From Rachicladosporium sp. CCFEE 5018 (Eukaryota; Ascomycota; Dothideomycetes; Cladosporiales; Cladosporiaceae): DNA of 49,423 nucleotides. The notes under the pieces were generated by a model. It made no database searches and was not told where the DNA came from. It saw only the letters and a list, made by a program, of their open reading frames with translations. The stretch spans positions 1,430,421 through 1,479,843 of the forward strand of contig KZ111150.1 of assembly GCA_002077045.2 (NCBI GenBank), written 5' to 3'. This document shows, piece by piece, positions 1 to 10,615 of the stretch (position 1 is the first letter of the stretch; each line of letters starts with the position of its first letter). Both the position numbers and the translations under genes were made by a program.

Positions 1-2705
1 AGAAGCCAGAGACGTATCAGCCATCGCAGGACTTGTCGGAGGCTGGAGTGCAGCGGACAAGTTCGAGGTCACAAGGTCGAGGGCTTCACTCAGGACCCGG
101 AAGCTTGAACGGTACGCCCCGAGATTCTGTCGATCAGCCGCGCGAGATACTGCCCAAGGTGAAGCAGCTGCAGCCCGAGGATCATGAGCGACCGCAGGAC
201 TCTGCTATTGGCTCTTCACCAGCACTGACACAGCAGCATGACGAGCTCATCAAAGAGCTGGACGCAGCGAAGCAGAAAAATGCTTGGTTCGCTTTTGAGC
301 TTGCTCTTGCGCGAAAGTCAGGCTACCAGACACGATCCACCGACTCGCCAGTGATGGACGATCGAGCGACTGAGATCTTCTCGGATGACGACAAGCCGCT
401 CATCGAAGCGCTGTTGAAGATGCGAGCAGAGCTTGCTCGAGTACAGGAGACAATCGATGAGCAAAGCAAGAGCGCCTCAGCAAGGATCGCAGAAATGGAG
501 CGCCAACGAGATGCGGCTGTTGGCGAAGCTGTGTTCGCAAAAGCAAAGCTCGCGGGTCATGGTGATCGTGAAGGACCATCAGAGCAAGAGCGTGATGGTG
601 GACTGAATAAGAGGCTCGCGACTTCGATTGCGACCCACGGAGACCTCAATAGACAGATTGCTGCGCTGACACGGGAGCTTGAGATGGAGCGGCAAGCGAG
701 AGCGATGGCTGAGCAGACTGCTGAGGCGGCGCAGAAGAGGGTCACTGAGCTGGATACACGGCATCAGCAGCTTTCGACTGAGACGGAAGGTCTGCGATCA
801 GGATTGCATGAGGCGCAGACCACGTCCCGGGAAGTCTCGGCAAATCACCACGAGCTGCTGACACAGCATCGACTACTGACTGTTGACAAGGACGAGATCC
901 ATGGCAGGCACAAGAACTTACTGGACGAGACGCAGAACCATGCCGGCATTCTCACGAGTTTGCAAGCGGCAGTCACGGCTTCAACAGAGAAGTCGCAGAT
1001 GCTGGAGCAGCGACTCGAGAGGGAACGCGGAGAGCGGGAAGGTCTGGAGCAGAAGCTCGCCTCCCTACGATCGGAGCACGAGAGTAGGACTGCTGAGCTG
1101 GAGACTACGAGTCGGAAGCTCCAAGATGCCGAAGATCTGGCGCAGCATCATTCGCGAGAAGCTGACACGCATCGTTCTGCTGTGCTTGCTGGCTTCGGCA
1201 GAGTTTCGGAGCGAGATCTGGACCCCAAGTACGCTGCTGATGAGCGCGTGGCGATATTGCAACAGCAGCTCGAAAGCGCAGACGCGATGGTACGACAGAA
1301 CCAAGCTGCAGCCGATGCTGCAAGCGCGAAGCTTCGCGGCGCTGAGGAGCGGATCGCTGGGCTGGAAGTGTACCAGGAGCAGGCTTCTCGCGAGGGGTTG
1401 ACAATCCGAAAGCAGCTGCAAGGTCATGTGCGGGACTTGCAAGGCTTGAATTCCGAGAAGTCTGCACTGGAGCAGAAGCTGCAATCGCAACAACTGGAGA
1501 CTAACGCTCTGGCCGTGCAGCACGGTGCGCTCAAGGATATCCTGTCTGAGCGTGGCATCAACCCGACTGACGTCCGCCGATCTCGCGCCATCGACTCACC
1601 ATCCAGCCTCGCACGCTTCAGCACGCCAGATCTGTCACGCGTCCGAGAATTGGAACAGCAACTCGATGGCGCTCTCAAATCGCACGAAGACATGAAGACT
1701 CAATTCGAAGACATCAACTCCCGCGACGAGAAAATGAAGCGCGAATACGAGGAGAAACTCACAGCCCTAGACAACGACCACCAAGCCGCGGTGAAGTACC
1801 TGCGAGGCACAGAGAAGATGCTCAGCAAGATGAAGCAGGAGCTGCAGCGTGTTAAGAACGAGAATGCAGATATGCGTAAGAAGCTAGATGCAGGATCGAA
1901 GCGCGGCACGCCTGAAGTTCCCACGGATTGGGAGGCTGAGAGGGCGAACCTGAGGAAGGAGGTCGAGGAATCGCACACTAAGCTAAGCTCGTCTGTGTCG
2001 GATATGGAGGCCAGGCTCTCAGAGATGCAAACTCGCCTGCAATCTACCGAGAGTGAGCTAGAGTCAACCCGCTCCTCGCACACCTCTGCCCGTTCGGACT
2101 TCGCAGCCCTGCAACAAACTCACACTCAGACCCGCGGCGACATCGAGCGCCTTCAGCATGAGAACGAAGCACTCTCCGCCCGCGCGCAAGATGCAGAGAA
2201 CAAGGTGCAGCTCCTGCTCGATCAAGTCGAACACAGCGTCGACAACTACCGCCGCCAATCTCGCATGTCCGAGACGCCTGTTCCGCTTCCCAACGGCACA
2301 ACCATGGGTCATTCCCGCAATCTCTCAGAGCTATCAACCGCCACCTCCACAGCTGGCGGCGGCGGGCATAGTCGCAATGTAAGCGATACTGGTGACTCCA
2401 CATACTCCATCACCGATAGCAACGCCTCCCCGACCCGCGGTCACGGCGGGGATTTGAACCGGAACAGCCTGGCGTTGGACAGTCTGGCCTCCGAGCTAGA
2501 GACGCTTAGAAGTCATTGGGAGACTACAAGCGCGAAGCAGAACAGCTTTAGACTAAGCGAGAGGTTTGACTTCGAGAAGACGCCCACATCTGCAACTAGC
2601 GCTGCTGGGGGTGGTTTGGCGGGATGGAGAAAGGGATTGGATGTTGCTGGAGATGAGGACGAAGGCAGTCGGCCGGGAACCGCGCATGGAGGACCGAGTA
2701 GCTGA
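1..2705 (+). CDS. Kelch-repeat polarity protein, 3' fragment (coiled-coil half)
   Basis: The frame is open from the first base of the window and ends at a TGA at 2703-2705. It is identical to the last ~900 residues of the full gene at 38220-42963. This part holds the long heptad-rich coiled coil (E/Q/L/R/K-rich, roughly positions 250-2250) and a Ser/Gly/Thr-rich C-terminal tail. The start codon, the splice sites and all Kelch blades are absent because the sequence starts at base 1, so this is a fragment created by the window or contig edge and not a functional short gene. A downstream ATG inside it should not be taken as a real start. Confidence 0.93.
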   Translation, partial: KPETYQPSQDLSEAGVQRTSSRSQGRGLHSGPGSLNGTPRDSVDQPREILPKVKQLQPEDHERPQDSAIGSSPALTQQHDELIKELDAAKQKNAWFAFELALARKSGYQTRSTDSPVMDDRATEIFSDDDKPLIEALLKMRAELARVQETIDEQSKSASARIAEMERQRDAAVGEAVFAKAKLAGHGDREGPSEQERDGGLNKRLATSIATHGDLNRQIAALTRELEMERQARAMAEQTAEAAQKRVTELDTRHQQLSTETEGLRSGLHEAQTTSREVSANHHELLTQHRLLTVDKDEIHGRHKNLLDETQNHAGILTSLQAAVTASTEKSQMLEQRLERERGEREGLEQKLASLRSEHESRTAELETTSRKLQDAEDLAQHHSREADTHRSAVLAGFGRVSERDLDPKYAADERVAILQQQLESADAMVRQNQAAADAASAKLRGAEERIAGLEVYQEQASREGLTIRKQLQGHVRDLQGLNSEKSALEQKLQSQQLETNALAVQHGALKDILSERGINPTDVRRSRAIDSPSSLARFSTPDLSRVRELEQQLDGALKSHEDMKTQFEDINSRDEKMKREYEEKLTALDNDHQAAVKYLRGTEKMLSKMKQELQRVKNENADMRKKLDAGSKRGTPEVPTDWEAERANLRKEVEESHTKLSSSVSDMEARLSEMQTRLQSTESELESTRSSHTSARSDFAALQQTHTQTRGDIERLQHENEALSARAQDAENKVQLLLDQVEHSVDNYRRQSRMSETPVPLPNGTTMGHSRNLSELSTATSTAGGGGHSRNVSDTGDSTYSITDSNASPTRGHGGDLNRNSLALDSLASELETLRSHWETTSAKQNSFRLSERFDFEKTPTSATSAAGGGLAGWRKGLDVAGDEDEGSRPGTAHGGPSS

Positions 2706-3152
2706 AGGAAGAGAGAGTACATCAGGGACGAGAGAGGTTTATGATGGGGTTGTACGGTTTGGGTATGAGGCGGAATGCTTCAGGTGGAATTTGGGTGGGG
2801 GAGTGTATATATACCCTTACAGTCGTTGCGCGGTACGATGTGTTCTTTAGTGATCCGCTTCTCGTATCTCACATCTCCCTGGAATCATCTTTCAAAGCTC
2901 AGTGTCGTCCGCTCGTGATCGTCGGCGGTCCTCGGTCCGCGCCACGTGGCGTTGGTGAACGCCACATTTCGAACAACCTCCCACAAGCTAGGTTACATTT
3001 CACGTTCGACTTACAAGATTGTCTACCAGACAACAGAGGTGGTGAATGTGTCTGATCGTCTCGGTGAACGCTGTGGGCCGCTCAGGAACAGCTCTTGCCG
3101 CATCACCGGCACACAGACAGTCTATGACTATTGACCACTGGCTTCGTCGTCC
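2706..3152. other. Intergenic region with candidate TATA element
   Basis: This is the spacer between the Kelch stop and the F-box-like gene. TATATATA lies at 2806-2813, about 340 bp before the first possible ATG of the next gene, so it is a possible core promoter element, or equally an AT-rich 3' processing signal for the Kelch transcript. I see no other convincing feature. The same spacer is present at 42964-43410. Confidence 0.3.
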
Positions 3153-6152
3153 ATGGGCCGCTACGAAAACCACATCCGTCACATCCACCACAAACTCTCA
3201 AAGCTCTCGCCTGCGTTCCCTGTGCAATCGTACAGTGCACCCCCACCTCCTCCTCCGGTCGCAACATCGCCAACGAGAGCAATGGCTACCTTCCCGTTAC
3301 ATTTACTGCCCGAGGAGCTTTTGCAGACCATCCTATCCCACCTCGCCAAACCAGATCACCTCTCCCTAAACTTGACATCCGTTTGGCTCCGTCGAAAGGC
3401 AGCCCCGCACGCCTGGCGGAAAGTGTTGCTTACAGATTGTCGATCCGAGCATCGAGGGGAGCTGATAACTCGGACCTCAGGTGCCGGCGGAGTGCGCACT
3501 TCGGGAATTCCTGCTGGAGCAACTGTAGCAGGCGACGAACACGATGATACGCCTGCCCTTCGCAAATTATGGATCCTCGCTACGACACCTTGGCTAGCGA
3601 GGGAGGTGGTGGAGGTCACGTATCAGTGCCACTTGCCACCTCCTGCTGTGTTCGCGGAGCTACCGAGATGTGGATTTGGAGGGCAGACGCTGAGTTGCGA
3701 TCCGAGGACTATTAAGTTGATTGAGCTTGCTGTGGCGAATTTGATGAGGGTGAGTACGTTGAGGGTTGTCTTTGGGCATGCGAGGTTTAGTGAGGCGTTG
3801 TTGAGGAGCTTCTTTGCCAAGGGGAGGGTGTGTGAGCTGCGGATTAGGAGGCTGTGGCTGGAGTGCGTAAGGTTGAATGAAGGGCTGGAGGTGTTGAGGG
3901 ATATTGGTCAAGCTTGGGATGGCTACGGCTTGCCGACTCGGCTAGACTTCAGTGGATTGGAGACTATGAGGTTGCGACGACTGCCGTTAGAGGTGAAGGA
4001 TCTCGAGCAAGATGTACGTATGACCGATCGATCGAGGATCGTCTACGCAAGGGGAGGAAGGGCGACGGAAATGCAAAATGGCCTTGGTGGGCATTATTTA
4101 ACGAGCGTCAATACCCTCGGTGCAGAGGTCGTCATCGCCGACGAACAGCTGCATCTGACGATGTCAAGGGCTCTGTACGACGATGTTGCGGACACGTTGG
4201 CCGAGTCCGGATTACGGGCGAAGCAAGATTCTCAAGATACATGGCCGATCGAATCGTTGTTCGAGGCTGCCAATACGTTTGACGACGCTGTCTATGGGCA
4301 GCTGGAGCAAGAACTCACATTACCTGACGAAGTGCGTAATGCCCACGTATCGTCGCATTGCGATCGATCGATGCTCGCATTCTGCGATCGACTACCGCCT
4401 CAATCAAGACTCCCTATCAATCAACCAGACGCGCTCAACGTCTGCCAGCGATTGTTTCGCGTGAACAGTCCTACTGCGTGTGCGAGTACAATGGGTATGT
4501 TCAGACAAACAGCCTCTACATTGACCGCTCTCTGTCTCGACTGGATGCTTATATCACTCAACCGGATACCTGGCTTTACCGAAGATACCACAGGTAACCT
4601 TGCGTGGTTCGCTGAGATGTTTGATCTACGCTTCCCGCATCTCCGCGCGTTTCAATACCGAAACGCGGTCGTTCATCAGACTGTGTTGCCACCAGACCTG
4701 TACTTATTAGATCATTGCGACGACACCGTCGGGCTGCGACCACTAGTATTCATGGAAGCGCATCCGGACTTGCAATGCTTGGCGTGGCCTATGGACTGCT
4801 TCTTCAGTACGAAATTGGATCCGGACGTGACTCGGCGTGCCAAAGCAGTCGTCGAGCGGCTGGGTCAAACGCTCGTGGACCTGAGAGTCGACGTAGAGTA
4901 CAGTGGGAACGGAGAGTGGCAAAGCGCTGATACGGCGCCGCGGGAAGTGAATAAAGGTGAGTCGATGATCACTTGTCTGCTTTCTCCTGAAAGTCAGTCG
5001 GTATCTCATGCTTCCTGCCTGGCTGCTATAGCGGCGAGTGGCAGGGCTACAACACTGAGAGCACGCCTCAACGGTGGATCCAACATGGCCCTGGCTCTCA
5101 TCGAGACCGCGCAATCTCAACTGCTGACGTGGTAGCGCGGGTAGTCGCACTACACAGTTGTGCAGCGACACGGACAGACAGAAGCACTTGGAAGTACTCA
5201 TACTAACGATCTACTCACAGCTGACACGGGACGCCGACGACGCTTCATCACCGAGTTCGCAGCATTGCAGACTACTGTCAAGACCCTCAAGATCGAAGGT
5301 GGTCTGCCACGAGATGAACGGCGAGAAGTTATTCGATCGATGCATCGATGCCCCATTGAGAAGGTCGTACTCATTGGCGTCTGCTACCCCATAGGCAATA
5401 CCTGGGGTGCTCGTGGCAGGGAAATGGCCATCACGGACGGACAGGCTCAGATCGACGACCGCGTGTTCTTGGAAGGTGAAGATACTGCCACGATTGAGGA
5501 GCTCGGTGTGCGCGATTTGGCGCCGCCCTCTTCTGGATACACGTACAGTCCTTCATTCGCCTGGCAAAACGAGGCTCCTATGCTGCATGCGATCGCGTCT
5601 TGCCACTCCGCGACTCTACGCGAGTTGAAGTTCTGTGGCTACAAAGGTGCACCGATTCTGTTCAACCCTATACCGATCACGACACCCTTACTTCATGCGC
5701 TGAAGCACTGCCACAAGCTAGAGACCCTTATAACTTCTTTCTGGCTCTCGACTCACTTCGAAGGCTCGCCACGCGACGATCAGGTCATATCTTACTGGAT
5801 GGACGCCCGCTCCCCTTCTTCAACCGCTCTCGTCGCGCCCTTCTGGGCCGATCCGCCGGCGTCAGGCACATGGGCCTACGAGTTGAAGACGAAATTCGCG
5901 CCTGATGCACTGGCGTGGCGGATCACGAGTTTCCTTGGGCCGTTCCTGAGTGAAAAGGCGAAAGCCCGAAAAGGTGGAGTAAAAGTGCGGGCGAGCTTCT
6001 GCGTCGGTGACTGGGGTGGAATCTTCGATGTTGATGTCAGGATCGGGAAGGGAGCTGTGAGTAGTGATGTGTGCCTCGGATGGGAAGGTCCTAGGGAGGA
6101 GTTGGAGGAGGGAAGGCGGCGAGGGAAGAGTGAGGCCAGAGGATGGTTTTGA
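3153..6152 (+). CDS. F-box-like protein, two exons
   Basis: Model: 3153-4956 and 5221-6152, 911 aa. An alternative ATG at 3282 (residue 44, MATFPLHLLPEEL...) gives 868 aa and may be the true start, because the leader is low-complexity and proline-rich. Residues ~51-93 look like an F-box (LPEELLQTILSHL followed by a W/R-rich helix), which in the family binds Skp1 in SCF ubiquitin ligases. The long remainder contains scattered L-rich segments typical of fungal F-box/LRR-like proteins. The 264-nt intron has donor GTGAGT, an exact TACTAAC branch site at 5201-5207 and acceptor CACAG, and the phases match (G + CT gives Ala). The substrate is unknown. An identical copy lies at 43411-46410. Confidence 0.75.
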
Positions 6153-6427
6153 GGGACACATAGTCCGGAACTTGGCTGAGAGGATCAAGATGATTGGACG
6201 ACTGGATGTGGCATGAACGACATGGTCAGACGGTTGGGGAAGCCGTCAGCGATACAGCTCGATGACAGGGCTGGCAAAGATTTCATGGTGTTGCCGTCAA
6301 ATTCACAATCAAGACGCTCCAACTGTAGCCAAGAGAGTTGCCGTTTCTTCGCCGTCCCAATTTGGCGGGAGCTTCATTCACTCCTTTCCGACGTAGCTTC
6401 GATCATGTCGTCTTCGTCGAGCATCTC

Positions 6428-6854
6428 TCAGGTAGCCGCAATGTTTGTAATCATGCGGGAACCACTGTCTTGACCGATGTAGTCCTGGTGATAGTTTTCT
6501 TATCATTGAGAGAGTAGGCTTCGCGAAAGTTTCGCTTACCAGCTCGATGCAGTTGGGGCGTGTCGAAGTACGTCTGATTGTGCTCGTTGACGTTGAGATC
6601 GATCTTTGAAGTCTCGCCACCATGGCTTGGCGCAAGCTGTCGACATCGATGCTAAATGGCAAACCTCTTCTACTACATTCCAACCACCCGTTCTGGATAT
6701 CTTCATCTGACACGAGGCTCCCGCATACTTATCGACTGTATCCCGTGAGTGTCGCTGTCATCTCACCACGAGCGCAAGGGCCAGCTGCGACGTCGGAGTG
6801 CTGTAAGTCCATCTCCAGATCTTCCGCCAGAACTTGATTCGACCACTGAAACAT
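6428..6854 (-). CDS. Small hypothetical protein, three-exon model
   Basis: Minus-strand model: exon 1 6854-6767, exon 2 6706-6540, exon 3 6484-6428, 103 aa. Intron 1 (6707-6766, 60 nt) has GTGAGA...TCAG and intron 2 (6485-6539, 55 nt) has GTAAGC...CCAG. Phases agree at both junctions, giving ...GPCARDEDIQNGW... and ...NCIELDYIGQDSG..., and the model ends on TGA. No family is recognised and there is no signal peptide or membrane segment. The 5' end is uncertain: the frame is open somewhat further upstream without an ATG, so another exon may exist. Support is only splice logic and protein-like composition. It is duplicated at 46686-47112. Confidence 0.35.
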
Positions 6855-7097
6855 ACGTGAGGAGCTGAACAAACCAACAGCACCTAATCCGAACCGCACT
6901 GGACTCTGATTCAGTCTGCGAACTGCATCTCTACGCCGGCTATCACCCGCTGACGGTCCGATCACCGCGTCTGATCATAGCACGACTCTCTGCTACTTGC
7001 GGCAGACCGCGTGTCTCGCATAAAACAACACCTTACGCCCTATCCTGCAGGATAAGCTCCTACTGCCTCCACTGTCCTTTGACACTCGTACGGGCCC

Positions 7098-8582
7098 ATG
7101 CCGCCTATCAGCGCACGCGCTGCAGGACGCGTTGGCGTTGTCAATGCCCTCGGAAATGGCTCGTGGCAGCTGCAGCAGAGTACGATGCGTGGAGAGGCGC
7201 TACTTGCTGGCGTGTCGAGACCTGCGTTTGCTATGTCTGCGACGAAATGCCTGAAGCCCTGGGCTCTCGATTTGACGACATCGAGAGCACCGAGTGTTCG
7301 TCGCCTCCACCAATCGAGCAACGTGCGGCAAGCATCCGTCATGGACAGCCCTAGTCAGACTTACGAGGCTGTCGTCGTCGGGTCAGGGCCAGCCGGCATC
7401 ACGGTCGTAGGCAACCTACTAGAGCAGAAACTGTCACCCATCCTATGGGTTGATAAAAGCTTCTCGGGCGGCAGAATCAACTACGCGTACCGAGAAGTTC
7501 CCAGTAACACGAAAGTCGGCTTGTTCGTCGATTTCGCGACAGCTTTGGCACCCTTCCGACGGATTGTCAGCAGTACGCCTTCACGATCAAGATGGGACGA
7601 GCCCAGCGAGAGTGATGGCGTGGCAGTCAATGACAAACCCGACAAGCTACAAGATCTACGAAGTCTGGACCAAGGGAAGGGCTGCGACTTGAGTCACGCA
7701 GCAGACATGTGCTTGATACTCACAGAAGGACTTCGACGCACGCCGGGCGTAGTCGCACAGCCCGGCCAAGTGGAGGGAGCTGTCCTGGATGAGTCCACAC
7801 AACAGTGGAATGTCACACTCCGCGACTCTGCAAAGTCAAGTGGCCAGTCAAGTACCGTCGCAGCCAAACGCATGGTGCTCTGCACTGGCTCCTCGCCCAA
7901 CAACAGCCCTCTACCAGTCGAGATCCCCGGTCTCTACACCCTCGATCTTGACTGCGCTCTCTCGCCCACTCTCCTCGCTACAGCCCTCTCACCCATGGAC
8001 AACCTCACAGTCGCCGTGATAGGCGCCTCCCACTCCGCGATCCTCGTCCTCAGAAACCTGTACAACCTTGCCTCAACCTCCAAACCCAATCTCCGCGTCA
8101 AATGGTTCACACGCCACCCCTTACGCTATGCAGAGTTCATGAACGGCTGGATCTTACGTGATAACACCGGTTTGAAGGGCGAAGCTGCCACCTGGGCGAA
8201 GCAAAATCTTGAGCCGGAGACAATGCCTGGCTCGGACGTCGCGAAGTACGTGACGAAGATCCAGTACCCCAGCGGGACCGAGAAGGATGTATTTGAACGT
8301 GAGATGCAGGGAGTGGAGTACTACGTGCAGGCTATTGGGTATAGTCGCGATCCGATACCGAGTCTGAAGACGAGCAGTGGGAGGAGCATTGAGCCGAAGT
8401 ACGATCACTCGAGCGGAGGGTTCACTTATGACTCCAAGAGTGGGAGTAAGGTGCCCGGGCTATTTGGAGCGGGCATTGCGTTTCCGGAGCGAGTGACGGA
8501 TCCGCATGGTAATGTGGAATATAGTGTTGGGTTCTTCAAGTTCATGAGGTATATCAAGAAGGTTGTGCCGGGCTGGATCTGA
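7098..8582 (+). CDS. FAD/NAD(P)-binding oxidoreductase
   Basis: Single-exon gene of 494 aa starting at ATG 7098 and ending in TGA. Residues ~90-110 form an ADP-binding Rossmann motif (VVVGSGPAGITVVG); a second nucleotide-binding motif (VIGASHSA) is near residue 307; a C-terminal LFGAG motif near residue 455 is the usual second FAD contact. Together these indicate a flavin-dependent pyridine-nucleotide oxidoreductase or monooxygenase-like enzyme; the substrate cannot be told. The first ~80 residues are Arg/Ser/Ala-rich with almost no acidic residues and could be a mitochondrial presequence, with MDSPSQ (residue 82) as an alternative cytosolic start. It converges with the FSH1 gene, 134 bp between stops. 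Identical copy at 47356-48840. Confidence 0.85.
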   Translation: MPPISARAAGRVGVVNALGNGSWQLQQSTMRGEALLAGVSRPAFAMSATKCLKPWALDLTTSRAPSVRRLHQSSNVRQASVMDSPSQTYEAVVVGSGPAGITVVGNLLEQKLSPILWVDKSFSGGRINYAYREVPSNTKVGLFVDFATALAPFRRIVSSTPSRSRWDEPSESDGVAVNDKPDKLQDLRSLDQGKGCDLSHAADMCLILTEGLRRTPGVVAQPGQVEGAVLDESTQQWNVTLRDSAKSSGQSSTVAAKRMVLCTGSSPNNSPLPVEIPGLYTLDLDCALSPTLLATALSPMDNLTVAVIGASHSAILVLRNLYNLASTSKPNLRVKWFTRHPLRYAEFMNGWILRDNTGLKGEAATWAKQNLEPETMPGSDVAKYVTKIQYPSGTEKDVFEREMQGVEYYVQAIGYSRDPIPSLKTSSGRSIEPKYDHSSGGFTYDSKSGSKVPGLFGAGIAFPERVTDPHGNVEYSVGFFKFMRYIKKVVPGWI

Positions 8583-8716
8583 GTGGCGAGCACCTGAGGA
8601 TAGCATATAGACGCATTGCATGGCGCAATTTGTTTAGCGTTCTTCTAGCATGTGTATCCATCTATCTGTCTACAAAGTCATAGTCTAGGCTTCGCTATAC
8701 ACTGTCCGCCATGCAG

Positions 8717-9700
8717 TCAAAATGGCACATCCATATCTTCCACACCCTCCTCCTTCACTTCCGCCTTCCCGGAATTTGCCTTGCCCATCACCTCTCTGAT
8801 GAAACCCACCAGCGCAGCCACATAAGCTTTCTGACTACTCGGCAAGAAATGGCCACCTGGGTGGTACACAACCCTGCTTGACCCACCCTCCACCCCTTGA
8901 CCATTCTTGCACGCCTCCACCAATCGCAGACTCCGTTTCTCCTCCACGACTGTATCGACGCTTCCGAGGAAGTGTAACATAGGCGTCTCGATCTTCGGCT
9001 CATAGAAAGCTGCGTAGAGCGGATTCGTGCTAGCTGCGAAGCCAGAATAGCTTACTGCAAATGACAGCGGAGGATGCACAGCTTCTTCAATGAAGCCAGA
9101 ATCCTGCGTGAACGAGTCGGGATACCGGATCCCGCCTGCTGATTGCGCTGCCTCGAACGCCTGACGACGAGTAGGCTCCAACAACGAGGCCAGCATGCCT
9201 GCCAACGCACCGCCTTGCGAAAACCCGATCACGCCATCAAACGGCCCGTCCTTCTGCAGTACTTCAGCAACAGTCGCTAGTCCAAGCTCAATCCCAGCGT
9301 ACGTATACGGCTCCGCATCGCCCTTCCGTCGCCACCAGCCGAATGAATCGATCTCCCCAGAATCCGCAGACGAAGCGCCATCAACATCGTAGCCCGGTAT
9401 GTCGGTCGCGGAAAGCCGGATTGGTGCCGTGGGATAGTGCAGCTCGCAGCCTCCGGGGTGAGAGGGGAGATGGCCTGGCGATGGCGAGGCGGAGAAGGCT
9501 TTGTGGAGGTTCTTCTCCAGGGCTTTGGTTTTGAGGTGGAAGAGAGGACCGGATTGGGTGTATCCGTGGAGCATGAGGATTTTGAGCTTGCGAGGGGGTT
9601 GGTCTGGGGCGGTGGTGGCCATTGTGCGGATGTGGAATCGGGAGTGCGAGGTGGCGATGCGAGGAAAGGCGAGCCGGGATTTGGTGGCGAGCGCGTTCAT
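8717..9700 (-). CDS. FSH1: FSH1-family serine hydrolase
   Basis: Intronless, 327 aa, ATG at 9700. The alpha/beta-hydrolase catalytic set of the FSH family is visible: MLHGYTQSG (residues 43-51, oxyanion strand), nucleophile Ser161 in GFSQGG, Asp249 in GSVDTVV and His284 in PGGHFLP. The family comprises small esterase-like hydrolases related to human OVCA2; physiological substrates are mostly unknown, and in fungi paralogs sometimes act in secondary metabolism, which nothing here indicates. A second ATG at residue 27 would remove a basic, possibly mitochondrial leader; without it the length is nearer the usual ~240-300 aa. It is the only gene in the duplicated block with base differences, both synonymous Leu codons (residues 242 and 212). 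The second copy at 48975-49423 is cut by the window end. Confidence 0.88.
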   Translation of the reverse strand: MNALATKSRLAFPRIATSHSRFHIRTMATTAPDQPPRKLKILMLHGYTQSGPLFHLKTKALEKNLHKAFSASPSPGHLPSHPGGCELHYPTAPIRLSATDIPGYDVDGASSADSGEIDSFGWWRRKGDAEPYTYAGIELGLATVAEVLQKDGPFDGVIGFSQGGALAGMLASLLEPTRRQAFEAAQSAGGIRYPDSFTQDSGFIEEAVHPPLSFAVSYSGFAASTNPLYAAFYEPKIETPMLHFLGSVDTVVEEKRSLRLVEACKNGQGVEGGSSRVVYHPGGHFLPSSQKAYVAALVGFIREVMGKANSGKAEVKEEGVEDMDVPF

Positions 9701-10615
9701 GCGAAGATTGGATAGCAGGCTGGCAGTCGACAGTCTCGTTCCGCACTCGATAGACTACAGCTAGGTCTTGATCCGGTTCTACACTCTTCGCGAGGGCAAG
9801 ATGTGAGTGTTGCTGATTCGCAATTGGAAAAGTCCAATCACTTCAGAATCAAATGAAAATCTTGAGCTAGGAAATGATCGAAGGAGATTCTGGTCGGTGT
9901 ACTTAGCCAGGTCCTCTGTGAGTGTAGCAAAAGCGCTCACCAGGACGCAACCGCAGGATTCGAATATGGGATGGTATGGTGTGTATATTCGTCGCGATAC
10001 TGGTCCGTTCGAGTCACGTTAAGGTCGGCATGGGTTGACGAGGTCCGTGTCCTCCACCAAGCATGCCTTGGCGATGCTCTGCCCTTCTGAACAGATCGCG
10101 TTCCTTGCCCGCATGCACCCTGCAACTAAACGTCAAGACTGTCGCCGTGTGCTCGAAGCCGTAGCAGTCGACAGCAGCGCGTTACGACTACGAGGTGCGA
10201 ACCAGAAATGCATCACACTGGACTGGAGCGTGCTATCAATACATGGTACGACACTGGTATCGCGCTCGGTGGCCGAACTGGGGAGTAACAACGCGATGGA
10301 TCATTAGACACGCCAGATCGTGAACACCAATGCGGACACCGTGGCGAATACGACCTTGCGCAGAGATATGCGCAATCAGAATCGGTTTGAATCGCAGCAT
10401 GATGACGTAGTATTCACAGCGAGATGAATGGTAGGTACATAACGGACACAAGGTAAGCTCCACGGTCGAGGCTAGGCAAGTGCATTTTCCGTATTTTCAA
10501 TTTCCCATCAACTGTTGTAATGTTTTAAGCCTCCAATTCGATTGACCCGCACTTCAGTTCGCTTGTGTACACCAGGGCAAGGTGATCCAAAGTAAGACAG
10601 CGGAGTAGATCCAAG
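9701..10615. other. Intergenic, no gene supported
   Basis: This 915-bp divergent spacer lies between FSH1 (minus) and the DUF3074 gene (plus), so it should contain both promoters. Short open frames here lack ATG starts, splice support and protein-like composition. No tRNA-like fold or repeat is apparent. The duplicated block ends at 9165, so this spacer occurs once. Confidence 0.5.

Larger units (their letters stand above)
1..9165. repeat. Left copy of 9,165-bp terminal direct repeat
   Basis: This block reappears at 40259-49423 with a constant offset of 40258 and no indels. All long reading frames in the two copies translate identically. I found only two base differences, T8975 versus C49233 and C9065 versus G49323, both near the far end of the block. 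The left copy begins inside the Kelch gene and has no 5' exons for it, whereas the right copy sits downstream of the complete gene. It may be an assembly overlap, a tandem duplication or a circular junction; the sequence alone does not decide. Confidence 0.97.

Noticed and set aside
883..1401. Long alternative frames within the Kelch coiled-coil region on both strands
   Set aside because: They are shadows of the GC-rich, heptad-repeat coding frame; they lack proper starts and motifs, and the same shadows recur in the second copy.
10035..10463. Short ORFs in the FSH1-DUF3074 spacer as genes
   Set aside because: They start at non-ATG codons, overlap on opposite strands and show no domain, intron or composition support.
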